DNA of 64,000 bases from contig DUZW01000006.1 in the NCBI GenBank assembly GCA_013349295.1, positions 44,539 to 108,538 on the forward strand, read 5' to 3'. The stretch comes from Deltaproteobacteria bacterium (GTDB lineage Bacteria > Desulfobacterota > Desulfobulbia > Desulfobulbales > Desulfurivibrionaceae). Positions 8,725-18,175 of the stretch are shown here, in pieces. A model generated the notes under the pieces. That model searched no databases. It saw nothing but the letters and a program-made list of their open reading frames with translations, and was not told the DNA's origin. A program made the position numbers and the translations under genes. Within the stretch, counting starts at the first letter, position 1. The number at the start of each line of letters is the position of its first letter.

Positions 8725-8845
8725 TTCCATACCTCTTTTGTTTCTGATGTCAGCCAAGAACGCTTATACGCCACAACTTAGATGCTAGCATATCCTTCCT
8801 GGAAAAGGCAATGGGCAGACAGACGGAAAAAAACGAGGGAAAAGG

Positions 8846-9061
8846 CTAGAAATAATAGGCGTTGGGGAAAAGATCTTCGGGGATGCTTCTTCTGCCATGC
8901 TTTTTTGCATAGGCATGTCTGGCGCATTGGCGGAAATCGGCATGACAGTATTTTCCCTGAATCTTTGTGGAAAATTGTGGAACACTTGCCATGGTCGTTA
9001 CAAAGAAATCACAGGTGTTTAAAAATTCACAGCCCGTATTCTTTTCATGTGTCGTTGTCAC
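8846..9061 (-). CDS. Small Cys-rich protein with CARH motif
   Basis: A 71-residue protein starting at a GTG with GGAG six bases upstream. It has C-x-F-L-x3-C near residue 11, then YCHADFRQCARHAYA and IPEDLFPN near the end. I recognise this arrangement (paired Cys, then C-x5-CARy, then VP-x-DL-PN) from small proteins in delta-type bacteria, where it also occurs as a module in larger sensory proteins; function unknown. Four Cys suggest a metal or redox site. It lies between the polysaccharide deacetylase and V4R genes on the same strand and could belong to the V4R-cyclase unit. Confidence 0.6.
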   Translation of the reverse strand: MTTTHEKNTGCEFLNTCDFFVTTMASVPQFSTKIQGKYCHADFRQCARHAYAKKHGRRSIPEDLFPNAYYF

Positions 9062-9241
9062 GGTGATCTCCAAAGCAGGTCTGAGTTTAATATGAGTATA
9101 ACCCAGGGCCTGATGGCGGCACAATACGGGAAAACTACGGAGATGGCTCATAATGAGCATCGAACATGATCACTTAAGGAAATTCGGGGAAAGCAACCTA
9201 CGGAACACGCAATTCAGTGGATACTCTTTGTCGGCGAAGAT

Positions 9242-10369
9242 TTATGGTTGCATCAGAAGCCAGACACGAACTGCAAGACGCCCAGTATCTTTTTCCCTTG
9301 CGCTGATCATGATCCGGTTGAGACGGCGAGTGAGCGGACGGGTATTTTTGATGGAAACAAAACCCTTGTCGTTGGAGGCTTGCTGCCAACCCAGCTCACT
9401 CACATAGATACCGAAACTCGATTGGACGTAGCGCTCCGGGTGCAGCAAGCGCGCACCAATAACCGGTGGCGTGGCGTTTTGCCGAGGAGCAGCGATGGAT
9501 GGAGTCATTTCGGCAATAGGCAGGTCTACCCTGCCCAGGACAGAAACGAAATGAGACAGGCTTGCCCATTCCTTCCCGAGAATAGGTTCCCTGGGGATGC
9601 AGAAAACATCCGTGTCGCTGCTTACCGAACCTGGATCCTGGCTGAAAATTGCCTCATACCCAGTTGCCTTGGCCTCTTCCATGACAATGGAATTATACTC
9701 GCCGTAAGGAATGGCAAAATATCTGGGCTTGCGGCCAAGCCGGTCTTGCAACACCGCAAGACCGCGGGCAAGATCCGCCCTGATCCACTGTCGGTACTCA
9801 GGCTCACCCATCCCCTTGGGACGGTCGGCCAGGCGATAATGCGAATAGCTGTGATCCTGAAAATCCACCCCGGCCGCCTGCATTTCCAGTATCTGCTTCC
9901 AGGAAAGGTAGTTGCTGTAGCCTTTTTCAATCCCTTCCGGATAAAGAAAAACCGTGAAAGGGAAGCCGAAGGATTTCAAGACCGGCCAGGCTTCGCTGTA
10001 AATGGATTTGTAGCCGTCATCGATGGTGATGACCGCAGTCTTCTCAAGAATTGGCCGTTTTTCCCGCACAAGCTGCACTGCTTCAGCGAGGGGGATTACA
10101 TGGTATTTGTTGTCGGCAAGATAGCGCATCTGGGCGACAAAATCCGCCATGGCCACATTGGTGGTGGGATAGCGCTTGTCGCCGAAATGATGATAGATAA
10201 AGAAGGTGAGATTGCCCGACTGGGCCGTGATTTTTTCAGCAAGCGGTGCTTTGCCCGGGTTTGCCAAGGCAGGAGCGAACATCCTTGCAGAGAACAGAAG
10301 TGCCACCCCAAGAAGCAGGCATGCAGGGAAAAAAAAGCGAAAAGGCCGAAACCTTGACACGCTCTTCAC
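9242..10369 (-). CDS. Membrane-anchored polysaccharide deacetylase
   Basis: A 375-residue NodB-type deacetylase with an N-terminal membrane anchor or signal (FFFPACLLLGVALLFSA, residues about 12-28). The NodB motifs are visible: TIDDGYKSIY (catalytic and metal Asp) and DHSYSHYRL (HxxxH metal site). A C-terminal segment of about 110 residues follows the catalytic domain and is not recognised. It probably removes N-acetyl groups from an envelope or exopolysaccharide. The start is a GTG overlapping the TGA of the upstream glucosaminidase gene (GTGA), which indicates translational coupling. Confidence 0.85.
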   Translation of the reverse strand: MKSVSRFRPFRFFFPACLLLGVALLFSARMFAPALANPGKAPLAEKITAQSGNLTFFIYHHFGDKRYPTTNVAMADFVAQMRYLADNKYHVIPLAEAVQLVREKRPILEKTAVITIDDGYKSIYSEAWPVLKSFGFPFTVFLYPEGIEKGYSNYLSWKQILEMQAAGVDFQDHSYSHYRLADRPKGMGEPEYRQWIRADLARGLAVLQDRLGRKPRYFAIPYGEYNSIVMEEAKATGYEAIFSQDPGSVSSDTDVFCIPREPILGKEWASLSHFVSVLGRVDLPIAEMTPSIAAPRQNATPPVIGARLLHPERYVQSSFGIYVSELGWQQASNDKGFVSIKNTRPLTRRLNRIMISAREKDTGRLAVRVWLLMQP

Positions 10370-11439
10370 TGGATATTTGTCAGACTCGCAAACCGTACCC
10401 TGTCCCGCAAGCCACCCTTGCCGGCAAGAAAGCACTGGTCGTAAATCTGCAGATCATTGCTTCTGATAAGCTGGGACAGATCGGCGACATACTCGCTTCC
10501 CCGTTCGGAATACTGGAGCAGACCATTGGCCAGGACAAGGGAATCCATGGTTGCCTCCCTGATTTCCCGCAGTTCATTGTAAGCGGGAACCCGGTTGATC
10601 ATCAGGATATATGCCCGGACGGATTCAAGTAAGGAGGCATAGGCCGCGACCGAGTGCGATTTACCCTCATCACGGTCGGAAGGAACAAGCCCCACCTTGT
10701 CCCAGGTCCAGATGCCGAAGAGATTGTTCCCCTCCAAGGCAAAACGGGAGCCACCCCATGCGGACTCCAAAGCTCCCTGAGCCATAATCAGGCTCACCGG
10801 CACCGGGTTGATGCGACGGCGCAGGTCGGCAACCTCAGTGGCCCGGTATTTCCGGCAGAGGTTCTGCAGAAACAAGACCTCATTCTGAGACAATCCCACA
10901 AATCGGCCAAAATCTTCCGTATTCAGAAACCGGGGTGGTTGGGCAAATTTCGCCATAATCCTCTCAAAGGCGGCCCGCTCTGCCTCGACCTCGGACAGGG
11001 CGATCATCGCTGCGGGAAGAAGGACATGCAGAAAAGCCTTTTTCTGGGTTGGCGCATCAAGACTCGGCAGATCTCCGGGAAACTTGCTGACCAAAACAGC
11101 AGGAACCTCTGAAAATGCTTGCACTTCCCATAAATTATTGGCCTTGAGCTGTCTCAGCAGATCCTCAGCGGAATTCGCTTCAATGGTGGGCACAGAGTTA
11201 AAACGTTGGGGGAAACGGATGAATACTGAGGAGGGCTGGATCAATATGGTGAGAAAAAAGAAAAGTATGACCAGGGACAATCCGGATATCATCCGCACCA
11301 TCCCGGAATCGATCGGTTGCCGACCGAAATATATCGGGGTTTCATCGTGTTTTACTGACACAACTTTATGTTTTACTACCACAACCTTTTCCTGCTCTTG
11401 GGTTACGTCCGGGGGACGGTTTGATGCAAGGCGGTTCAT
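10366..11439 (-). CDS. Membrane-anchored Bax-like glucosaminidase
   Basis: A 357-residue protein with a basic cytoplasmic head, one membrane segment (LSLVILFFFLTILI, residues about 55-70) and a periplasmic catalytic domain of the Bax/flagellar-type N-acetylglucosaminidase family. The catalytic Glu lies in AQGALESAWGGSRFALEGNN, followed by LFGIW. It should cut peptidoglycan glycan strands. The ATG at 11439 has a strong GGAGGAAT ribosome site; upstream extensions are AT-rich and implausible. It overlaps the deacetylase gene, suggesting the two enzymes act together on the cell wall (inference). Confidence 0.87.
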   Translation of the reverse strand: MNRLASNRPPDVTQEQEKVVVVKHKVVSVKHDETPIYFGRQPIDSGMVRMISGLSLVILFFFLTILIQPSSVFIRFPQRFNSVPTIEANSAEDLLRQLKANNLWEVQAFSEVPAVLVSKFPGDLPSLDAPTQKKAFLHVLLPAAMIALSEVEAERAAFERIMAKFAQPPRFLNTEDFGRFVGLSQNEVLFLQNLCRKYRATEVADLRRRINPVPVSLIMAQGALESAWGGSRFALEGNNLFGIWTWDKVGLVPSDRDEGKSHSVAAYASLLESVRAYILMINRVPAYNELREIREATMDSLVLANGLLQYSERGSEYVADLSQLIRSNDLQIYDQCFLAGKGGLRDRVRFASLTNIQ

Positions 11440-11899
11440 GATTCCTCCACCTGTGCACCACATAACAAGAGAGCAAACGCCCATCCTTGACCGCTGCCGT
11501 TGTTCCCCCTCTTCATATGTTGAAGAGGTGTGCTTGTATAACAGAGGGGTCTTGAAAAGGCAAGCAAAACATCCCTTGCGCAACCAGTAGACGCACCAAC
11601 ATATACTTTGTGTGGTGCACACTCAAAAAGAAAAACACATCCCATGGTATAGTGTAGTATTTAAAATAATACCTAAATATCGAGATATTATCCAACAATA
11701 TCCAGAGGTTTTCTTTCCTGAATTTTATTTTTTTTGACGGATAATGGATTTTTTTTTGCAAGCGCACCCCAAAAATCCCTTTTTGGGAAATCTTGAGTGC
11801 CGGGTTGATAGGGGGAAGAGAATGAAATAAATGGAGGATTAACGGTAGGTAACTCAATGACTCAAGCGGCAAAAATACTGATGCCGCTCTTCGACCATA
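11440..11899. other. AT-rich intergenic region with several short palindromes
   Basis: This 460-base gap has no supported gene. It contains CCTCTTCA-5-TGAAGAGG at 11508-11528, GTGTG-gtg-CACAC near 11610, AATATC-GA-GATATT near 11672, and CCCAAAAA-tcc-TTTTTGGG near 11770. The AT-rich part (11640-11760) is the likely promoter zone for the glucosaminidase operon. The last hairpin lies downstream of parC but has no adjoining T-run, so it is not a textbook terminator. Confidence 0.4.
11508..11528. repeat. Palindrome CCTCTTCA-N5-TGAAGAGG upstream of glucosaminidase gene
   Basis: Perfect 8-bp arms with a 5-base loop lie about 70 bases upstream of the glucosaminidase start, in the expected leader or promoter region. 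It could be an operator or an RNA hairpin. No regulator can be assigned. Confidence 0.35.
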
Positions 11900-13960
11900 T
11901 TATGCCCGAGGCTCAGGGCCATCGTCTTCCGCAGGGCTGGAAACCTCGGAAGGTTCATCCGGGGGCCGAGATTCGATCTCACCCTCTTTCGGCGGAAAAA
12001 GGGTGGGTTGCACCTCCGGTACTACGACTGGATCCTTTTCGGAAGAGAGCTCGGCTATCCTCCGCACCGGGCGGTCGGAGACCCGTTTACCGAGCGCGGA
12101 GGCACCTTTGATCAGAACTTCGCTGAAGCTGCAATCCACGTAATTATGGCGAGCTCGCTTGGACGGAGCGAGATGCACCCGCACCCTGCCCCCTTCACCG
12201 GTGCCGAGGAAAAGGATAGCGGAATTCTTGTGGACCGGAAAGAGGTGGTATTCTTTTTCAAGAATGAATTTCGGGCTCTTGAACCGCTTGACATAGCAAA
12301 GATTTTGGCTGCCTTCGCGGTAGAGGATATTGAAAACCCGTTTTTCCTCGACAGTGCCGAACCAAAGTATATCATGGCCGACAAAGAGCTTGTCGGTAAC
12401 GTTGATGACCTTGTACATGCCGTTCTGGTAAATGAGCAGCAGCTTGTCGTATTCGGAGCATGGAAAGGAATCCTCGGGCTTGGCCTTGACCTGATGACCG
12501 AGAAAGCCGGTTTCCCGGTCATAGCCCATGGTCAGGTTGGAGAGCGCGACCTTGCGCACCTCTACCTCGCCGAAGGTGGCGATCTCGGTACGACGCGGGT
12601 AGAGATGGCCATAGCGGTTCAAGAGGTCGTCCAAATAATTGATGGTGTACCCGACCATATCAAGGAGATACTTCTCCACTGCCTTGATGTTGTCCCGAAC
12701 CTCCTTAATATCCTTCTTCTTCTTGTCCAGGTCATAGCGGGAGATGCGTTTAATTCGTATCTCCAGCAGCCGCTCGATATCTTCATTAGTCACTTCACGG
12801 ACCAGCTTGTCCCTGAAGGGCAGCAGAGCTGCAGCAATGGTCTCGATCACCGCCTTGTAGGTTTTACACTCCTCGATCTGCTTATACAGCCGTTCTTCGA
12901 TAAAAATCTGCTCCAGCAGGTGGGCATGGAGTTTTTCCTTGAGCCTCCCATGCTCGATGGTCAGCTCCTTCTCAAGATCGCGAACCAATTTTTCGGTGTT
13001 ATGGCGCAGCACCAAGCTCACAGTGAGCACCGCCGGATTATTGTCCTGGATCACCGTCAGGTTTGGACTGATCGGGACCTCGCAATCGGTAAAGGCATAG
13101 AGGGCCTTGATGGTGTCGGCCGCATAGATGCCGCGCACCAGCTTAATCTCGATCTCCACCTCCTCGGCGGTGTAGTCGTTGATGCTTAAGATCTTGAGCT
13201 TGTTGCCCCGCGCCGCTTTTTCCACACTCTCGATCAGGGATTGGGTGGTGGTGCCGTAGGGGATATCCTTGATGGTAATGGTCTTCTCGTTTTTCTCCTC
13301 GATCCTGGCCCGACAGCGCAGGCGGCCATTGCCATCTTCGTAGCCGGAGACATCAAGGGTGCCGCCAAGGAGAAAATCCGGATAGAGGGTAAAAGGCTCG
13401 CCCCGGAGGATCTTCTTCTGCGCCTCCAACAGTTCGCAGAAATTATGGGGCATGATCTTGGTGGCCATGCCCACGGCAATCCCCTCCGCCCCCTGCATCA
13501 ACAGCAGGGGAATCTTGGCCGGCAGGGCCACCGGTTCCATCATCCTGCCATCATACGACTCGGCAAACTCGGTGAGATCTTTGTTAAACAAGGTTTCCCT
13601 GGCCAGGGGAGAAAGGCGGCATTCAATGTAACGGGCCGCGGAGGCCTGATCGCCGGTGAAGATGTTTCCGAAATTGCCCTGCCGGTCAATGAGATAGCCC
13701 TTGTTGGCCAGATTGACCAGGGCGGAAAAGATGGAGGCGTCGCCATGGGGGTGAAGCTTCATGCAGTCGCCCACCACATTGGCCACCTTGTGGAAGCGGC
13801 CGTCATCCATGTTAAACAGGGTTTGGAGAATACGGCGCTGCACCGGCTTCAAGCCATCGGCCACGTCGGGAATAGCCCGTTCCCGGATGACGTAAGATGT
13901 GTAGTCCAGGAAGTTGGTATCAAAAAGCTTGTGCAGCTCGCCGTAATGGGAGGTATCCAT
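11900..13960 (-). CDS. parC: DNA topoisomerase IV subunit A
   Basis: A 686-residue type IIA topoisomerase A subunit. The quinolone region and active site are visible (DGLKPVQRRIL, KLHPHGDASIF, QASAARYIECRL with catalytic Tyr near 111), followed by the tower domain and a shortened C-terminal beta-pinwheel. The end (GASALGKRVSDRPVRRIAEL) lacks a GyrA box, which argues for ParC-type decatenation rather than supercoiling. An acidic Pro-rich tail closes the protein. It begins two bases after the parE stop, a clear operon. The short pinwheel reminded me of the Bacteroidetes-type ParC; that is an impression, not an alignment. Confidence 0.9.
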   Translation of the reverse strand: MDTSHYGELHKLFDTNFLDYTSYVIRERAIPDVADGLKPVQRRILQTLFNMDDGRFHKVANVVGDCMKLHPHGDASIFSALVNLANKGYLIDRQGNFGNIFTGDQASAARYIECRLSPLARETLFNKDLTEFAESYDGRMMEPVALPAKIPLLLMQGAEGIAVGMATKIMPHNFCELLEAQKKILRGEPFTLYPDFLLGGTLDVSGYEDGNGRLRCRARIEEKNEKTITIKDIPYGTTTQSLIESVEKAARGNKLKILSINDYTAEEVEIEIKLVRGIYAADTIKALYAFTDCEVPISPNLTVIQDNNPAVLTVSLVLRHNTEKLVRDLEKELTIEHGRLKEKLHAHLLEQIFIEERLYKQIEECKTYKAVIETIAAALLPFRDKLVREVTNEDIERLLEIRIKRISRYDLDKKKKDIKEVRDNIKAVEKYLLDMVGYTINYLDDLLNRYGHLYPRRTEIATFGEVEVRKVALSNLTMGYDRETGFLGHQVKAKPEDSFPCSEYDKLLLIYQNGMYKVINVTDKLFVGHDILWFGTVEEKRVFNILYREGSQNLCYVKRFKSPKFILEKEYHLFPVHKNSAILFLGTGEGGRVRVHLAPSKRARHNYVDCSFSEVLIKGASALGKRVSDRPVRRIAELSSEKDPVVVPEVQPTLFPPKEGEIESRPPDEPSEVSSPAEDDGPEPRA

Positions 13961-13962
13961 GA

Positions 13963-15807
13963 TTACACGACCACCAGATGATCCATGATATATTCTTTCC
14001 GCTCGGGCGTATTCTTACCCATGTAAAAGGAGAGCAGCTTGGGTACCTCGCTTAAGGTATCTATATTTACCTGCTGGAGCCGCATGTCCTCGCCGATGAA
14101 CTGCTTGAACTCCTTGGGGGAGATCTCGCCAAGCCCCTTGAAGCGGGTTATCTCCACCGCCTTTCGGCCCTTGCCCGAACCGCCCAGCTTCTTTTCCGCC
14201 GCCTCCCGCTCCTTGTCCGAATAGCAGTAGATGGTCTCTTCCTTGGTCCGCACTCGGAAGATGGGGGTTTCCAGGATGTAGACATGGCCGCGCTTGACCA
14301 GGGACTCGAAGAAATGCAGGAAATAGGTAAGCAAAAGGTTGCGGATATGCAACCCGTCCACATCGGCATCCGTGGCCAGGATAACCTTGTCGTAGCGGAG
14401 GCTTTCCACCGAATCCTCGATATCGAGGGCCCGCATCATGTTGTACATCTCGTCGTTCTTATACAACAGGGTCAGGGGCTGACCGTAGACATTCATCGGC
14501 TTGCCCTTGAGGGAAAATACCGCCTGGGTCATGGGGTCGCGGGAGCTGACAATAGAGCCGGAGGCGGACTGGCCCTCGGTAAGAAAAAGCATGTTATGAC
14601 GGTCCGGGCTCGAGGGTTTTTCTGCGCTGGGATGATACTTGCAGTCTTTGAGCTGGGGAATCTTCAGGGCGACTTTTTTGGCCTTGGCCTTGGCCTCCTT
14701 GCGCACGTGCTGGAGTTCCTTTCGGATCTTGGCGCTCTGCTGGATCTTGTCGATGATGATCTCGGCCAGCTCGGTATTCTTGTAGAAGAAATCGCAAACA
14801 AAGTCTTTGACCTTGTTGACGATATCTCCCCGGACATCGGTATTGCCCAGCTTGTTTTTGGTCTGCGACTCAAAGATAGGGTCCTTGACCTTAACGGCGA
14901 TGGCGCCCACCACCCCTTCCCGCACATCCTCGCCGGAAAATTTCTTGCCGGAAAAATCGTTGACTCCCTTCAATATTCCCTCGCGGAAGGCGGAAAGATG
15001 GGTGCCGCCTTCGTTGGTATAGGTACCGTTGACAAAGGAGAAATAGGTCTCGCCATAACCGTCCGTATGGGAAAAGGCGAATTCCAGGGTGGCATCCTTG
15101 GCATGGATGGGCGGGTAGAGCTGGGTTTCGGCGATCTCCTTATCCAGCAGGTCGAGCAAGCCGTTGGCCGAATGGAAGCACTCACCCTCGTAATAGATCT
15201 TGAGTCCGGCATTGAGGTAGGCGTAACGCCAGAAACGCTTGCGGACGAACTCCCGCATGTAATAATAGCCTTCAAAGGCGTTGGGGTCCGGATGAAAGGA
15301 AACCAAGGTGCCGTTTTTTTCCGTGGTGTCGCCCTGCTCCTCCCCGATCAGTTCGCCATTGGCAAAGGTGGCCCTGGCAAACTTGCCGTCGCGGAAGGAG
15401 GTCACCTCAAAACGGTCGGACAGGGCGTTGACCGCCTTGGTGCCCACCCCGTTGAGGCCCACGGAAAATTGAAAGACCTCGGTGTTGTACTTGGCCCCGG
15501 TGTTGATCACGCTCACGCATTCAACCAGTTTACCCAGAGGGATGCCGCGTCCGAAATCCCGGACCTTGACCACGCCGTCGGCCCCGATATCCACGTTGAT
15601 CCGTTTGCCCACCCCCATGATGAACTCATCCACCGCGTTATCCACTACCTCTTTGAGGAGGATATAGATGCCGTCGTCCGGATGACTCCCGTTGCCGAGC
15701 CTCCCGATGTACATACCGGGTCTCAGGCGGATATGCTCCAGGGAACTTAAGGTCTTGATCTTGCTTTCGTCGTAAACGGCGGCGGAATCGGAACTGTGTG
15801 CACTCAT
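13963..15807 (-). CDS. parE: DNA topoisomerase IV subunit B
   Basis: A 614-residue ATPase subunit of a type IIA topoisomerase. Visible motifs are HIRLRPGMYIG, DNAVDEFIMG (ATP Asn/Asp), GRGIPLG, GLNGVGTKAVNALS, the TOPRIM LTEGQSASGSIV and ATDADVDGLHIRNLLLTYF. It drives ATP-dependent strand passage with ParC. The long N-terminal extension of the open frame is unlikely; ATG 15807 starts MSAHSSDSAAV just before the conserved core, though no strong ribosome site is visible. It diverges from pepF across a 224-base promoter region. Confidence 0.92.
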   Translation of the reverse strand: MSAHSSDSAAVYDESKIKTLSSLEHIRLRPGMYIGRLGNGSHPDDGIYILLKEVVDNAVDEFIMGVGKRINVDIGADGVVKVRDFGRGIPLGKLVECVSVINTGAKYNTEVFQFSVGLNGVGTKAVNALSDRFEVTSFRDGKFARATFANGELIGEEQGDTTEKNGTLVSFHPDPNAFEGYYYMREFVRKRFWRYAYLNAGLKIYYEGECFHSANGLLDLLDKEIAETQLYPPIHAKDATLEFAFSHTDGYGETYFSFVNGTYTNEGGTHLSAFREGILKGVNDFSGKKFSGEDVREGVVGAIAVKVKDPIFESQTKNKLGNTDVRGDIVNKVKDFVCDFFYKNTELAEIIIDKIQQSAKIRKELQHVRKEAKAKAKKVALKIPQLKDCKYHPSAEKPSSPDRHNMLFLTEGQSASGSIVSSRDPMTQAVFSLKGKPMNVYGQPLTLLYKNDEMYNMMRALDIEDSVESLRYDKVILATDADVDGLHIRNLLLTYFLHFFESLVKRGHVYILETPIFRVRTKEETIYCYSDKEREAAEKKLGGSGKGRKAVEITRFKGLGEISPKEFKQFIGEDMRLQQVNIDTLSEVPKLLSFYMGKNTPERKEYIMDHLVVV

Positions 15808-16031
15808 CGGGTAATTGGCTGCAATGTTATAAAATTTGATGGTCTGGTAAAAAAGGGAGAAAATTGATTCCCATTTGTATATCGCTCTTTGACTTCTGCC
15901 GCAATGATATTTTGCTGAAACCCCGCTCTGCCGTAGCTCAGAAGGATAATGTATTGAAAAGACGCGACTTCTCAGGTATTGAAGTAGGTTGAAAAAATAG
16001 AGACTCAATAATGAGCACAGGGAGCAAAACC

Positions 16032-17804
16032 ATGACCACCACCTTGAACGAACAGCTCGGCACCACCGAGATTCTTTGGCAGCTGGCCGATCTGTACCAG
16101 GGGATTGCTGATCCCAAAATTGAGACAGACATCGCCTGGTGCGAGCAGGAGTCCCAGGCTATTAAAGAACAATTCGCAGGCAAGGTCGCAAGCCTTGATG
16201 CGAGTGAACTTCTCGCCCTGGTCTTGCGACTGGAAAAGCTCGAAACCTTGATGGGCAGGATTGCCACCTTCGCCTTTCTCAATTTCACCACCCAGATCCA
16301 GAACGCCCCGGCGGGCGCTTTCCTGCAAAAAATAAAGGAGGCCGGCAGCCGCATCAACAGGGAGACCGTGTTCTTTGAGCTGGAATGGAGCAAGGTTGAG
16401 GAAACCATAGCCAGTACCCTGTTGGCGGGAGAGACCCTGGCCCATTACCGCCATTACCTTAAGAGCATGCGGCGCTATGCCAGGCATCTCTTGTCCATGG
16501 CCGAGGAAACCCTGCTCATAGAAAAAGCGCCGGTGGGCCGCTCCAGCTGGACGAACCTTTTTGAAAAGGTCATGGGCCATCTTAAATTCGGTGAGGCGCA
16601 GCGGAGCGAAGAGGAGGTATTGACCGATCTTTACAGCCCGGACCGCCCCGTCCGATCCCAAGCTGCCGATGATCTCACTGCGGGACTCAACAACCAGCTC
16701 CATGTCTTGACCCATATCTTCAATACCCTCCTGGCCGAGAAAATGATCGACGACCGGCTCCGCAAGTACGACTCCTGGGTCAGCTCCATGAACCTGTACA
16801 ACGAGCTGGAGGACCGGACCGTAGCGGTGCTGGTCGAGGCGGTCACTTCCCGCTACGACATGGTCCAGCGCTACTACCGACTCAAAAAGGAGATTATCGG
16901 CCTCGACGAACTGTGCGACTATGACCGCTACGCCCCCCTGCCCCACCTGCCCACGGCCACCGTGCCTTGGGACACCAGCAAAGAGATGGTCCTGACCGCT
17001 TTTCATGATTTTGCCCCGGAGATGGGGGAAATCGCAGGTCTATTCTTTGAAAAACGCTGGATCCACGCCCCGATTCTAGAAGGCAAACGGGGCGGTGCCT
17101 TTGCCCACCCCTGCGTGCCCGAGGTACACCCCTACGTGATGGTGAACTACACCGGCAGCCTGCGCGATATTTCCACCGTGGCTCACGAGCTGGGGCATGG
17201 AGTACACCAGTATCTGGCCGCCAAGAACGGCTACTACAACTCCTCAACCACCCTGGTCCTGGCAGAAACCGCTTCGGTGTTCGCCGAGCTGCTCCTTTTC
17301 AACTCCCAGGTCAAGCTCCTCACCAATCCTGAGGAGCGGCGGGCCTTTATCTGCCAGAAGCTCGAATCCATTTTTGCTACCGTCTTTCGCCAGGTCTCCA
17401 TGAACCGCTTCGAGCACGCGGTGCACAACGCCCGGCGGGAAAGCGGCGAACTCTCCCCGGAACAACTCGCCGGCCACTGGCTCACCACCCAGCGGGCCAT
17501 GTTCGCCGATTCCGTAACCCTGCGGGAGGATTACGGGATCTGGTGGTCGTACATCCCCCATTTTCTGAGCACCCCCGGCTATGTCTATTCCTACGCCTTT
17601 GGAGAGCTGCTGGTTTTGGCCCTGTACAACCTCTACAAGGAAGACGGGGCTGCCTTTGTGCCCAAATACCTTGACCTATTGCGCGCCGGAGGCAGCAATA
17701 CCCCGGCCGAACTGCTCAAGCCCTTTGGTGTTGATCTGGATGACCCGGCCTTCTGGCTCGGCGGGCTCGCCACCATTGACGGGATGTTACAAATGGTGGA
17801 ATGA
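16032..17804 (+). CDS. pepF: M3 family oligoendopeptidase F
   Basis: A 590-residue zinc metallopeptidase. The HEXXH zinc site is HELGH at about residue 385 (TVAHELGHGVHQYL), with a third ligand in ETASVFAELLLF about 27 residues later. Family members cleave short peptides in the cytoplasm and may recycle signal peptides. The ATG at 16032 has GGGAG seven bases upstream, so it is preferred over the ATG at 16011. The stop overlaps the next start by ATGA, linking it to the SUI1-like gene. Confidence 0.92.
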   Translation: MTTTLNEQLGTTEILWQLADLYQGIADPKIETDIAWCEQESQAIKEQFAGKVASLDASELLALVLRLEKLETLMGRIATFAFLNFTTQIQNAPAGAFLQKIKEAGSRINRETVFFELEWSKVEETIASTLLAGETLAHYRHYLKSMRRYARHLLSMAEETLLIEKAPVGRSSWTNLFEKVMGHLKFGEAQRSEEEVLTDLYSPDRPVRSQAADDLTAGLNNQLHVLTHIFNTLLAEKMIDDRLRKYDSWVSSMNLYNELEDRTVAVLVEAVTSRYDMVQRYYRLKKEIIGLDELCDYDRYAPLPHLPTATVPWDTSKEMVLTAFHDFAPEMGEIAGLFFEKRWIHAPILEGKRGGAFAHPCVPEVHPYVMVNYTGSLRDISTVAHELGHGVHQYLAAKNGYYNSSTTLVLAETASVFAELLLFNSQVKLLTNPEERRAFICQKLESIFATVFRQVSMNRFEHAVHNARRESGELSPEQLAGHWLTTQRAMFADSVTLREDYGIWWSYIPHFLSTPGYVYSYAFGELLVLALYNLYKEDGAAFVPKYLDLLRAGGSNTPAELLKPFGVDLDDPAFWLGGLATIDGMLQMVE

Positions 17805-18175
17805 TGGGTATCCATAAGAAATCAGCCAACAATTCCGGCCTGGTCTACTCAACGGAGCATGGCCGGACCTGCCCGAAATGCGAAAAGTCCTTGGCCCAGT
17901 GCAACTGCGGTCAGAAAAAGGCCAGCCCAAAGGGCGACGGTATCGTCCGGGTCTCGCGGGAAACCAAAGGCCGCAAGGGCAGCGGCGTAACCCTGATCAC
18001 CGGGCTGCCTTTGACCGAACCGGAGTTGACCGCCCTTGCCAAACAGCTCAAACAGCGGTGCGGCAGCGGCGGCACCGTAAAAAACGGAATTATCGAGGTG
18101 CAGGGCGACCACAGGGAAGTGGTGCTGGCGGAGCTGATCCGGCTCGGTTACCAGGCAAAAAAAGCGGGCGGCTGA
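17801..18175 (+). CDS. SUI1/YciH family translation initiation factor
   Basis: A 124-residue bacterial eIF1/SUI1 homologue. The SUI1 fold covers about residues 45-120 with RKGSGVTLITGLPLTEPE and CGSGGTVKNGIIEVQGDHRE, the conserved basic and GG-rich loops. The N-terminus carries a small Cys cluster (CPKCEKSLAQCNCG), probably a zinc site. E. coli YciH discriminates against atypical initiation complexes; the role here is likely similar. It is coupled to pepF (ATGA) and to the GIY-YIG gene (TGATG), so the three are co-translated. Confidence 0.9.
   Translation: MMGIHKKSANNSGLVYSTEHGRTCPKCEKSLAQCNCGQKKASPKGDGIVRVSRETKGRKGSGVTLITGLPLTEPELTALAKQLKQRCGSGGTVKNGIIEVQGDHREVVLAELIRLGYQAKKAGG

Noticed and set aside
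9248..10357. Plus-strand open frame opposite the polysaccharide deacetylase
   Set aside because: No domain; the minus frame has the NodB metal motifs.
11440..11622. N-terminal extension of the glucosaminidase up to 11622
   Set aside because: The upstream part is Cys-rich and AT-rich, while a strong GGAGGAAT ribosome site sits right before ATG 11439.
11767..11792. Terminator of parC
   Set aside because: The stem CCCAAAAA/TTTTTGGG is AT-rich and no T-run follows on either strand at the right place.
14284..15750. Long plus-strand open frame of 488 codons opposite parE
   Set aside because: It is the antisense of a gene with intact topoisomerase motifs and shows no domain of its own; high GC at third positions opens such frames.
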